From: Candidatus Dojkabacteria bacterium
GTDB lineage: Bacteria; Patescibacteriota; Dojkabacteria; SC72
NCBI GenBank assembly: GCA_012511375.1
Contig: JAAZGF010000069.1
Span: forward strand, 1-7,447
Direction of reading: 5' to 3'
Length of the DNA: 7,447 bases
The notes below the pieces were generated by a model, which did no database searches, was not told where the DNA came from, and saw only the letters and a program-made list of their open reading frames with translations. The stretch's first letter is position 1. Every line of letters starts with the position of its first letter. The position numbers were made by a program, and so were the translations under genes. Positions 1-6,500 of this stretch are shown piece by piece.

Positions 1-997
1 TCCTTTTACTATTTGTACATAGAAGATCATCTCCTACAATCATATATTCTTGTCCAAATTCTGTTGTAAAGTCTATCCATCCTTCCCAATCTTCTTCATG
101 TAAGGGGTCCTCTATACTAATCATAGGATATTTAGAGTACCAATCTTTTTGTAGCCCTATCCATTCTTCTTTACCCAATTCCTTTTTCTCACTCTTAAGA
201 GTATATCTTTGTGTGTTTTCATTAAAGAATTCTGATGCAGCTACATCTATAGCTAATTTAAAATCATCTTTGGTAAAACCAGCTCTCTGTATGGAGTCTA
301 GAATAATATTAAATGCCTCTTCATTACTTTCAAGTTCTTTAGGGGCATACGCTCCTTCATAACCAAGTCCAACAGAGTATCCTTTTTCATTTAAGATATC
401 ATGTGTAATGTGAAAAACTTCTGTAGAAGCTCTAAGAGCATTAGAAAATGTTTTAAATTTTTCCATGTTAGGAACAATCATATATTCCTGTATATCAGTA
501 GCCCAATTCCCATGTTTTGCACCTTCCATTATTAGAACAAACGGAGTGGGAAGTTTAAGAGTTTTATTATCAAATTGCTTATCCCAGTATGTCATTGCTA
601 GATATTGGTAGAGTTCTAGTCCAAATGCATTTGATACAGCTTTTGCAAAAGCTATAGAGCAGGAGAGGATACTGTTTCCTCCTAGTTTTTCTTTTAATTC
701 AGTTCCATCTGCATCAATGAGTAGTTGATCAAATTCTCTTTGACTTGTAAATTCTTTGTCTATTAAAAGTTCTTTTATCTTTCCATTTACAATATCAACT
801 GCTTTTTGTACTCCCTTTCCCTGATATCTATGCATATCACCATCTCTCATTTCTACAACTTCGTTTTTTCCTGTGGATGCTCCAGATGGGACTTCTGCTG
901 TACCTTTCTCTCCGCTATATACCTCAATTGTAGTGGAGAGTGTAGGTATTCCATTTGAATCCAGTATTTCTCTAGCATGTACATCTTTTATTTTCAT
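1..997 (-). CDS. eno: Enolase (phosphopyruvate hydratase), N-terminal 332 codons, cut by the left window edge
   Basis: Enolase interconverts 2-phosphoglycerate and phosphoenolpyruvate in cytoplasmic glycolysis. The frame starts at the ATG complementary to 995-997. An in-frame stop (complement of 1016-1018) lies just upstream with no other start codon between. The N-terminus reads MKIKDVHAREILDSNGIPT, the classic enolase opening. Visible landmarks are the mobile loop PSGASTG (residues 37-43), MRDGD (50-54), the substrate-loop His162, QE (170-171) before YMIVP, catalytic Glu214, and the Mg ligands Asp251 (DVAASEF), Glu296 (SIEDPL) and Asp323 (VGDDL). The C-terminal part, with the catalytic Lys, lies outside the window. 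Two active-site loops are unusual: the common GDEGGFAP reads GYEGAYAP (212-219) and the common NGGxHA loop reads MEGAKHGNWA (157-166). All acidic ligands are kept, so an active enzyme is likely. No Shine-Dalgarno sequence precedes the start. It is transcribed divergently from the next gene. Confidence 0.95.
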   Translation of the reverse strand, partial: MKIKDVHAREILDSNGIPTLSTTIEVYSGEKGTAEVPSGASTGKNEVVEMRDGDMHRYQGKGVQKAVDIVNGKIKELLIDKEFTSQREFDQLLIDADGTELKEKLGGNSILSCSIAFAKAVSNAFGLELYQYLAMTYWDKQFDNKTLKLPTPFVLIMEGAKHGNWATDIQEYMIVPNMEKFKTFSNALRASTEVFHITHDILNEKGYSVGLGYEGAYAPKELESNEEAFNIILDSIQRAGFTKDDFKLAIDVAASEFFNENTQRYTLKSEKKELGKEEWIGLQKDWYSKYPMISIEDPLHEEDWEGWIDFTTEFGQEYMIVGDDLLCTNSKR

Positions 998-1067
998 ATG
1001 TAAGGTATCTGTAAGTTATTTATTAATTTTGTCATAAAGAAGAAGAGAGAGCAAGACCTCGGCCAAA

Positions 1068-1096
1068 TTGACTTATAGTAAAAGTAGAAGTATAAT
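1068..1096 (+). promoter_or_regulatory. Sigma70-type promoter for the 1327 gene
   Basis: TTGACT (1068-1073) and a perfect TATAAT (1091-1096) are separated by exactly 17 bases, matching the housekeeping consensus except for one -35 base. The expected start of transcription is about 1102-1104, which leaves a leader of about 224 bases before the ATG at 1327. It faces away from eno. Confidence 0.75.
1069..1081. promoter_or_regulatory. Possible operator copy 1 overlapping the -35 box
   Basis: TGACTTATAGTAA matches the palindrome-like pattern TGACT-TAT-AGTCA with one mismatch. It covers most of the -35 hexamer, where a bound repressor could block RNA polymerase. The same first 11 bases recur at 1162-1172. 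A role as an operator is inferred; only the repeat and the symmetry are visible. Confidence 0.35.
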
Positions 1097-1161
1097 CCAG
1101 ATAGTGTTGTGGTATCGGCGCAATTGCTGAGAGTCTCTGTTTTAGGATACGTCCCAATACA

Positions 1162-1174
1162 TGACTTATAGTCA
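1162..1174. promoter_or_regulatory. Possible operator copy 2 (TGACT-TAT-AGTCA) within the leader
   Basis: This 13-base site has perfect 5-base inverted arms around a TAT centre. Its first 11 bases are identical to 1069-1079, 93 bases upstream. It lies about 60 bases downstream of the predicted start of transcription, a position compatible with looping or roadblock repression. It could instead take part in RNA folding, because 1171-1178 can pair with 1106-1113. Confidence 0.35.
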
Positions 1175-1246
1175 CAACTAGGAACACTGCCCTTGTTCTT
1201 TAACAAGTGAATAGGGGTAAGTTAATCGGTAAATATTCTTTCTTCT

Positions 1247-1307
1247 GTTTAGTTTCCGGCATTTAAGATCTCTACTTAAAGGGGGTTTTAACTGTCGGAA
1301 ATTAAAC
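1247..1307 (+). promoter_or_regulatory. 15-bp stem-loop with an inner hairpin and G-rich bulge, next to the RBS
   Basis: Bases 1247-1261 (GTTTAGTTTCCGGCA) pair along their whole length with 1293-1307 (TGTCGGAAATTAAAC): 13 Watson-Crick pairs plus two G-U pairs (1252/1302 and 1259/1295). Inside, TTTAAG (1262-1267) pairs with CTTAAA (1275-1280) around a 7-base loop, and GGGGGUUUUAAC (1281-1292) is left as a one-sided bulge. The stem ends 6 bases before the Shine-Dalgarno AAGGAGG. The two deviations are wobble pairs in the plus-strand RNA and would be A-C mismatches on the other strand, so the plus-strand transcript is the one favoured to fold. No U-run follows, so it is not a terminator. Confidence 0.6.
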
Positions 1308-1313
1308 TATTTC

Positions 1314-1320
1314 AAGGAGG
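1314..1320 (+). promoter_or_regulatory. Strong Shine-Dalgarno for the 1327 gene
   Basis: AAGGAGG lies 6 bases before the ATG at 1327 and fixes that start. CAAGG (1313-1317) could be masked by CCUUG at 1191-1195 of the leader. Confidence 0.85.
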
Positions 1321-1326
1321 CCTGTT

Positions 1327-2787
1327 ATGGACAAGATTCAAAAGACTTGGGCCATAATATGGCCAATTGTAAAGTCTATATTCAAGTTATTAGGGGTGTG
1401 GGATAGACTTGAGGTTTTACTAATCTATACTATTATATATATACTGGCGAGTGTAATCCTCAAAGAGGTACTTCCTAAAAAGCGAAGAGGGGAAGTGTTT
1501 AGTGAGGCTCTCCATTTATTTGTAGATGTCTTCATAATAATAATCCCTTTTATAGGGCTGTATTACTGGTTGAAAGAGAAAATTCCATTGGTTGTTCAGT
1601 TAGGATCATATATTCTCTCATTAACGAAAGTAGATGAGCTAGTAGCCACCGTATTGAAAGTATTTTTGGTGTGTATAATAGCCTTTGGAATTGCAAGATG
1701 GGTAATTACTCTCTGTAGTTTAGCTCTACAGAAATTTGCAATTGAATTACCATACGTTGGTGATATAGCAGTACCTTTAATTAGGGTTGTTGAGAGCATA
1801 TTTTTTGTTCTTACTGTGTTATGGTTACCATTTTTTGGTTTGTCTTTGTACAAGCAAGTAGATCCATATCCAGTGGTCATATATGATGTGATAATCAGGC
1901 CACCGGAGGCCAACGAACAAGTATGGGAGTATATTGAGGAAGGAATTTCCAATGCTCAAGAAAATGGTATGGATTGTAATCCATATCTTCTTTACTCTCT
2001 AAAAGTTTATGAGACAGGCTCAACGGTTTGTACTCCAATTTGGTCCCTACGACCACGTCCAAATGAATGCGCTAGTTATGCTGGAGCACTTGGTATGTGG
2101 CAGTTTCTTCCTGAAACATTTCAAAGGAATGCTGATAGATATGGGGTAAAAGGGAATCTATGGAAACCTGCAGTAGCAGCAGAAGTAGCATGTTACTTCA
2201 TCAATGACGAAGTTCAAATATCTCTTTCTCAAACTAGAGAGAGTTTTATTAATAACTTCGCATATAATGGTCTCATCTGGAATAGAGATCCTGATGGAGC
2301 CGGAGTTGTTTATGATAGAGCTAAAGCACTAAGAGAATCAGCTTTAGAAAATTATAAATCTCCCGAACTTGAACCTACCGAATATATTTGGCCAGCACCT
2401 AGCAATGCTTTTGTCTGGTACCAATGGGGTGTTGATATGTGGTACGGACAAACTCATAACGGTATTGACATTGCTATAGGTGGTCTTCCAGCTTTTCAGG
2501 TACATGCTTTGGCAAATGGTCAGGCAAGGTACTGGGATGGAGGAAGTTGTAACGCAGGAGTTATTACTCTGCGTACCTCTCAAGGAGACGAATTCCACTA
2601 TGTCCATATGGAACGGAATAGCTCTAAGATTTTCATTCCAACAGATGGTGGGTGGCATAATGTTACTCAAGGTCAAGCATTAGGATTTATACACAACGGT
2701 AATACTACGTGTTCCGTTGGCAGTCATTTACACCTAATGTTTAGTGATGGAAGTTATATTTCGGGGGAGATGTTCCCGAAAAAATAA
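1327..2787 (+). CDS. Membrane-anchored peptidoglycan hydrolase with lytic transglycosylase and M23 endopeptidase domains
   Basis: This 486-residue protein has four predicted membrane helices (about 28-47, 62-82, 105-135, 150-178). The basic loop KKRR (51-54) suggests an N-out, C-out topology that places the C-terminal domains outside. Residues about 195-345 resemble an SLT-type lytic transglycosylase: candidate catalytic Glu229 in KVYETGS, the family signature GALGMWQFLPETF (253-265), then FAYNG (311-315) and YDRAKAL (329-335). Residues about 360-480 are M23-like. The metal ligands are His377 and Asp381 in HNGID and His469 in HLH (467-469), with His427 and His467 as likely catalytic histidines. 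Together the domains could cut glycan strands and peptide bridges. Six cysteines lie outside the membrane (217, 235, 248, 289, 408, 462), so disulfides are plausible. Similar two-domain wall hydrolases serve secretion, conjugation or division machines; which one applies here is unknown. Confidence 0.85.
   Translation: MDKIQKTWAIIWPIVKSIFKLLGVWDRLEVLLIYTIIYILASVILKEVLPKKRRGEVFSEALHLFVDVFIIIIPFIGLYYWLKEKIPLVVQLGSYILSLTKVDELVATVLKVFLVCIIAFGIARWVITLCSLALQKFAIELPYVGDIAVPLIRVVESIFFVLTVLWLPFFGLSLYKQVDPYPVVIYDVIIRPPEANEQVWEYIEEGISNAQENGMDCNPYLLYSLKVYETGSTVCTPIWSLRPRPNECASYAGALGMWQFLPETFQRNADRYGVKGNLWKPAVAAEVACYFINDEVQISLSQTRESFINNFAYNGLIWNRDPDGAGVVYDRAKALRESALENYKSPELEPTEYIWPAPSNAFVWYQWGVDMWYGQTHNGIDIAIGGLPAFQVHALANGQARYWDGGSCNAGVITLRTSQGDEFHYVHMERNSSKIFIPTDGGWHNVTQGQALGFIHNGNTTCSVGSHLHLMFSDGSYISGEMFPKK
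2759..2781 (+). other. Small hairpin over the last codons of the wall-hydrolase gene
   Basis: TTTCGGG (2759-2765) pairs with CCCGAAA (2775-2781). Two further G-U pairs bring the stem to 9 bp around the loop AGATG. It is followed by A residues, not a U-run, so it does not look like a terminator in the plus direction. It might slow mRNA decay or be incidental to the coding sequence. Confidence 0.3.
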
Positions 2788-2855
2788 GGAAAGGAGTAAA
2801 TTTGGAAGATTGTGTCATAAAGTAATAAGTTAACGAAAAACTTAGATTTTAAAAA

Positions 2856-2861
2856 AAGGAG
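2856..2861 (+). promoter_or_regulatory. Shine-Dalgarno for the 2869 gene
   Basis: AAGGAG within a purine-rich stretch lies 7 bases before the ATG at 2869 and supports that start. Confidence 0.8.
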
Positions 2862-2868
2862 AAAGGAA

Positions 2869-3429
2869 ATGGAAAATTTTTATTATATGTTAGTTTTAAT
2901 AGGTGGCAGTATGCTCGCCTATTACATTGTCTTTGTGGTAGGAAAGAAGTTCAGCCCTTCAAGTATTGCAGGGAAGTCTCTCCCACCAGCTATCGGTTTT
3001 GTGTTGCAGGTTCTTATTCCCGCAGCATTAATTCCGATGGTCTCTTCAGCATTTTTTAAGAACCTTGATAAAACATTCGAAGTAACAAAAAACGTGGGGG
3101 ATAGCGGATATCTAAGTTTTATCGGAAAGATTTTTGAGAGTGCAGAAAGCATTGATCGCCTTTGGTCAATTGTGACCTTGGCTATTGTCCTAACTGTCTT
3201 TAGGTATATTATAGAAAACATGCCTGATAGACCTTCAGGACTAACAGGGGCAGGTATTGCTCTTGCTATTGTAATCCTTGCGGCTACCACAAGCTCTGTT
3301 CTCTGGGATCTAGTAGCCGACAAAATCTGGTTAAAGGTAGTTCAGATGTTTGACAATATCTGGTGGGAGACAACTCCGGGGGAGATTATCAGGAAGTGGC
3401 TCTTTCCAGACACCATCCGTTTGCCATGA
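2869..3429 (+). CDS. Small four-helix membrane protein of unknown family
   Basis: I do not recognise this 186-residue protein. It shows four hydrophobic segments: about 5-25, 40-62, 97-115 and 125-150. A polar stretch (63-96) separates helices 2 and 3, and the C-terminal tail (151-186) is amphipathic and Trp-rich (DNIWWETTP at 162-170). Loop 1 carries lysines (K26, K27, K36), suggesting it faces the cytoplasm. There is no signal peptide with a cleavage site and no catalytic motif. It lies 81 bases after the wall-hydrolase gene in the same direction and has a good Shine-Dalgarno, so the two are probably one transcript. The pattern of two helices, linker and two helices resembles the N-terminal membrane part of the upstream protein, although I see no clear sequence identity. 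A structural partner or channel-like component of an envelope complex is a guess. Confidence 0.8.
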   Translation: MENFYYMLVLIGGSMLAYYIVFVVGKKFSPSSIAGKSLPPAIGFVLQVLIPAALIPMVSSAFFKNLDKTFEVTKNVGDSGYLSFIGKIFESAESIDRLWSIVTLAIVLTVFRYIIENMPDRPSGLTGAGIALAIVILAATTSSVLWDLVADKIWLKVVQMFDNIWWETTPGEIIRKWLFPDTIRLP

Positions 3430-3455
3430 CCTACAAGTTACCGATGTTTAGGTAT

Positions 3456-3473
3456 AGAAGCTTTATGCTTTTT
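3456..3473 (+). terminator. Weak terminator-like hairpin after the small membrane gene
   Basis: AGAAGC (3456-3461) can pair with GCTTTT (3467-3472, one G-U pair) around the loop TTTAT, and the 3' arm merges into a run of five T. The stem has only two G-C pairs, so termination would be inefficient. It sits 27 bases after the stop codon, where a terminator would be expected if the next gene has its own promoter. Confidence 0.25.
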
Positions 3474-3490
3474 ACGTATCCCTATTCACC

Positions 3491-3533
3491 GGTAACCAGA
3501 ATATATAATTTGTCTTTGTATAATCTGGTTACC
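3491..3533. repeat. Perfect 10-bp inverted repeat flanking two TATAAT boxes (operator candidate)
   Basis: GGTAACCAGA (3491-3500) and TCTGGTTACC (3524-3533) are exact reverse complements separated by 23 A/T-rich bases. Each arm contains the self-complementary core GGTAACC/GGTTACC, so each could be a site for a dimeric regulator by itself. The right arm overlaps the last base of the second TATAAT. A regulator bound to both arms would enclose the presumed promoter of the 3559 gene. The RNA could also fold into a stem with a 23-base loop, but no U-run follows, so it is a poor terminator. Confidence 0.6.
3504..3524 (+). promoter_or_regulatory. Two -10-like boxes upstream of the large orphan gene
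   Basis: Exact TATAAT hexamers lie at 3504-3509 and 3519-3524, 15 bases apart. Neither has a recognisable -35 box at 16-18 bases upstream, so a promoter here would depend on an activator or be weak. From the second box transcription would start near 3531 and leave a leader of about 28 bases. Confidence 0.4.
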
Positions 3534-3558
3534 AATATATATTAATTAAAAATTAAAA
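3534..3558 (+). promoter_or_regulatory. A/T-only leader without Shine-Dalgarno before the 3559 start
   Basis: The 25 bases before the ATG contain only A and T, and no base sequence pairs with the 16S anti-Shine-Dalgarno. The start is still well fixed: an in-frame TAA at 3547-3549 precedes it and ATG is the first start codon after that. Initiation probably relies on an unstructured A/U-rich leader. A similar stretch with TTAATTA precedes the next gene. Confidence 0.55.
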
Positions 3559-6500
3559 ATGAATACTGAAGAAGTTAAGGAAATTTATGACTATGCAAGA
3601 ATAGAAGACAAGCTAGGTCTGTACCATAATGTATGGTTAAAGGATGGTTACAAAACAGAGTATACATTTGTAGATGGGAGGAAATTTTCTAGTCCCTTTC
3701 AGATGATTGATGAAGAACTAAATTCAGAAATAGATGAAGATAGATTTGCTGCGGATCTTTTTGAAAGTACTCTTTTAAGATCTGCTGATGGGTATAGGTA
3801 TGGTCAGAGATTAGCAAGAAGGGATAAGGAGAGGTATGAAGAGTTTCTTTTGAAGAACTCAAGGGATGATTTCTGGGCTACACATCAGGGGATTGAAGTA
3901 CTAACTGAATATGCAATTTCAGAAGAGAGAGTAGGCGAAGAGTTTGTAAGTGCTAAGTTAATGAAGCATAGGATAAATTACTGCTACAATCTATTCCTTC
4001 CCGAGAGAGAGCCTAATCACTATTCAGAAAAGCTATATAAGACTAAAGAGTTTATTGATTTATACTTATCAAGACATCTCTATGAGCATCTTCCATTTTG
4101 GAAGAAAGAAGCCAACGCAAGAGATTTATACAAGCACTTTAAGGCAGGTGGTTTAAATTCTTTTGAAGTAATTAAATCAGTACATCAATCGTATTCAAAT
4201 GTAGAAGAGCACGGTTTTAAGCTTGAAAATCCATATGTATATAATCCACACATTAATAAAGAGGACTTTAAAAAATTTCAGAATGTATGGAATCTTTTAG
4301 AAATGCCGAGGATGGTAGATAGTAAATATAAAGAATTCAGGGAAGATTTAATTAGGAAGCAAGATGACCCCAAATTTTATGAAGAGATACAGACAATGTT
4401 TTCTAATAAAGCTAAGAAATATCCCTTTCTAAATATTGTAGAGAGGCTTGGGCAACAATCAAAGGAGGGGGATACTGTTTTAGGAGAAGCCTCAAAGAAA
4501 TTCCTTTCAAATCTAATTGTAGATCCAGAGTTGTACCATATAGCGAATTCTCTGCGCATGTATGGAATTGGTAATAGTAAGAGAGAAAAAGTTGATGAAG
4601 AAGAGAGCATGACATACAAGCGTCTGTTGGATATGACTTTTGAGAACCCAAAATTTCTAGATTGGCAGTGGTATAGAGAAAGTGGACAGAAAACTCTTAG
4701 AGAGATATACAGGTATGCCCCTTCTATGTATTTAGATATAGTATCAAAATACTTAGAGAACTTTGTAGAAAATCCTTCTCTTTCTCCAAAACAGTTAGAT
4801 TCTATTAAGAAGATACTGTATTCAATATTTACAGAGAATATTAAAGAGAAAAATCTTAATCTTTATGATTCCTATTCAAATATTAAAAACTCAACGGGAG
4901 ACAGTAAGAGTGAAAGGGTTCGTAAGCTAATATGTGGGGAGTTTAAAGAGGATTTAGTACTCGAAGAGAATCTGAAATTTTTTGAAAGTACTGAAAAATG
5001 GGTAAAGTTTTTTAAAGATAGGGATACGATGTTTAATGTCTTTTCAAAATTGTATTTGCAGGACGAAAATCTGTTTTTACATATAATGGAATCTTTAATA
5101 AAAAACTCTTCATCAACAAAAGATGCTAACTATTTTGATAATGTAAGAATTGTAAATCTTTTAGGTAAAAGGCTTGCAGAACAGGTTGCTAAAAGTATAA
5201 AAACATTAAAAGACCCCCTTATGGAGGAAAGAGAAGAGATTGAGAGAAAAATTATTATGGATGCAAAAAAGGTGTGTACTCCACCAGAGATAAGGATGAC
5301 ATTGAATAAGAAGTATTTAGATCCTAGCTCTAGGAGTGATTTGTTAAAAAAATATTTAGAAAACTATAGTTACTTTGTAGAATCGTTGGATTTAAAAGAT
5401 TTACTAATCTTTAATTCTGTAGATGGGGTTAAAATATCAGGTAGTGGAATTGACGATAAGCTTGAGACTGCTGTTAAGGCTCTTGGGTATAAAGTGGAAA
5501 GGAATGGGAATGAACTGAATCTTAATGATTTCGAGTATCATGAATATTTAAAAAGACTTGTAGGTATAATGTATTCTCCGACTCTTTATGAGTGGAGAGA
5601 AGATGATAAAGCAAATAATAAGGAGAATGATAAACTTAGAAGCCTCTTCTTTGTTCCTCAGAACATTGGGTTAGTTTTTTCAGATAACAAAGATGGCTTT
5701 TCAGTAGATCAGACAAGATTTTTCTTGCAAAATTATCTCCCATGGTACATTGAGATGAGGCTTCTTACAGGAAATGTTGATTCTTTAAACAGAATTATTT
5801 CTGCATGGTTAGTTAATAGGCCTGATATTAAAGTCGATGCTAACAATCAGAAAAGTGATATAGAAAAAAGGATTAGAAATATTTGGCCTGACACTTTAGA
5901 AGCTTTTAAAGTTAGTTATAATTATGAGAGATTTAGAAGAGTAGAGATGTTAAAAAAATTCTTAGAGGCAACAAATGTTGAAGAGGTTGTAGAAATGATA
6001 AATAATGATCCTATCAAATTAGCAATACTCTCTTCTTCTATACTCTCTTCTTCTTTGAATATTGCAAAAGAAGAAACTGTGTACAAAGGGATAAGGAAAG
6101 CTATTGCAACTCTTGACAAGCAGTTTGAGGGATTATCCTCAGAAGCATATATGAATAAAGAGAGAATAGACAGAGTAAAGAGTGGATTGAAGAAACTGGG
6201 CTATGAGGAAACAGAAGAGGGATTAGAAATGTTTAGAACTTTATGGAAGAACCTTTGGTATCTAAGAGGTAATAGGGGTTTAGGACAAACAATAACTATT
6301 ACTGCAGGTGGTTTGGATATTTCAAATCCAAATAAGAGTATGTATGCAAAGATACCGGTTAGTACTTCTAACATTAAGGGAGAATTAGTGAAAACTTATG
6401 TTAAACAGTATGACGGAGGTGCTGATCATGAGTTTATTTCTTGGAAGCAGATAATGAGCATAGGGGAGGCAGAGTTTGACTATATTCCTGTAAAAGATTT

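Larger units (their letters stand above)
998..1326. other. 329-base divergent intergenic region between eno and the wall-hydrolase gene
   Basis: I see no convincing protein gene here. The region holds the plus-strand promoter and leader listed separately, plus whatever drives eno on the minus strand. For eno I could not find a good -35/-10 pair within about 100 bases of its start. The part nearest eno (998-1067) is A/T-rich, with a purine run AAGAAGAAGAGAGAG around 1036-1050, and contains no clear hairpin. Confidence 0.7.
1103..1326 (+). promoter_or_regulatory. Long structured 5' leader of the wall-hydrolase gene (candidate cis-regulatory RNA)
   Basis: Several complementary segments suggest an ordered fold. 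GUUGUGGU (1106-1113) can pair with GUCACAAC (1171-1178), including two G-U pairs. AGUGUU (1103-1108) can instead pair with AACACU (1183-1188), and the two options exclude each other. CUUGUU (1192-1197) pairs with AACAAG (1202-1207) around a CUUU loop. A 15-bp stem at 1247-1261/1293-1307 ends just before the Shine-Dalgarno. I do not recognise a known riboswitch class. The region could also encode an independent small RNA, but no terminator separates it from the gene. Confidence 0.5.

Noticed and set aside
994..1206. Open frame on the minus strand upstream of eno (70 codons from a TTG)
   Set aside because: It has a rare start codon, no Shine-Dalgarno and a low-complexity, biased composition. 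It runs through the plus-strand promoter and leader and overlaps the eno start. It is most likely chance.
1247..1307. Long stem-loop as a rho-independent terminator for either strand
   Set aside because: No T-run follows the stem on either strand, and the following bases contain the Shine-Dalgarno of the next gene.
1822..1830. Another TGGTTACC word inside the wall-hydrolase gene, resembling the arms of the 3491-3533 repeat
   Set aside because: It is a single copy inside codons for Leu-Pro, without a partner arm. It is probably chance, and it shows that the short core alone is not specific.
1596..1952. 118-codon minus-strand frame within the wall-hydrolase gene
   Set aside because: It is the antisense shadow of a well-supported coding sequence and its translation shows no recognisable domain.
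2802..2825. Seven-codon frame from TTG after an AAGGAG-like site
   Set aside because: Too short to judge, with a rare start. Kept only as part of a low-interest observation and not annotated as a gene.
3427..3429. TGA read as glycine (alternative code 25), which would extend the membrane protein by about 22 residues
   Set aside because: No TGA occurs in frame in the other long genes, although code 25 genomes use it often as glycine. The simple reading is a stop.
3363..3545. 60-codon plus-strand frame overlapping the end of the small membrane gene
   Set aside because: It lies mainly in another frame of the 2869 gene and in the regulatory gap, and has no ribosome binding site. It is a shadow frame.
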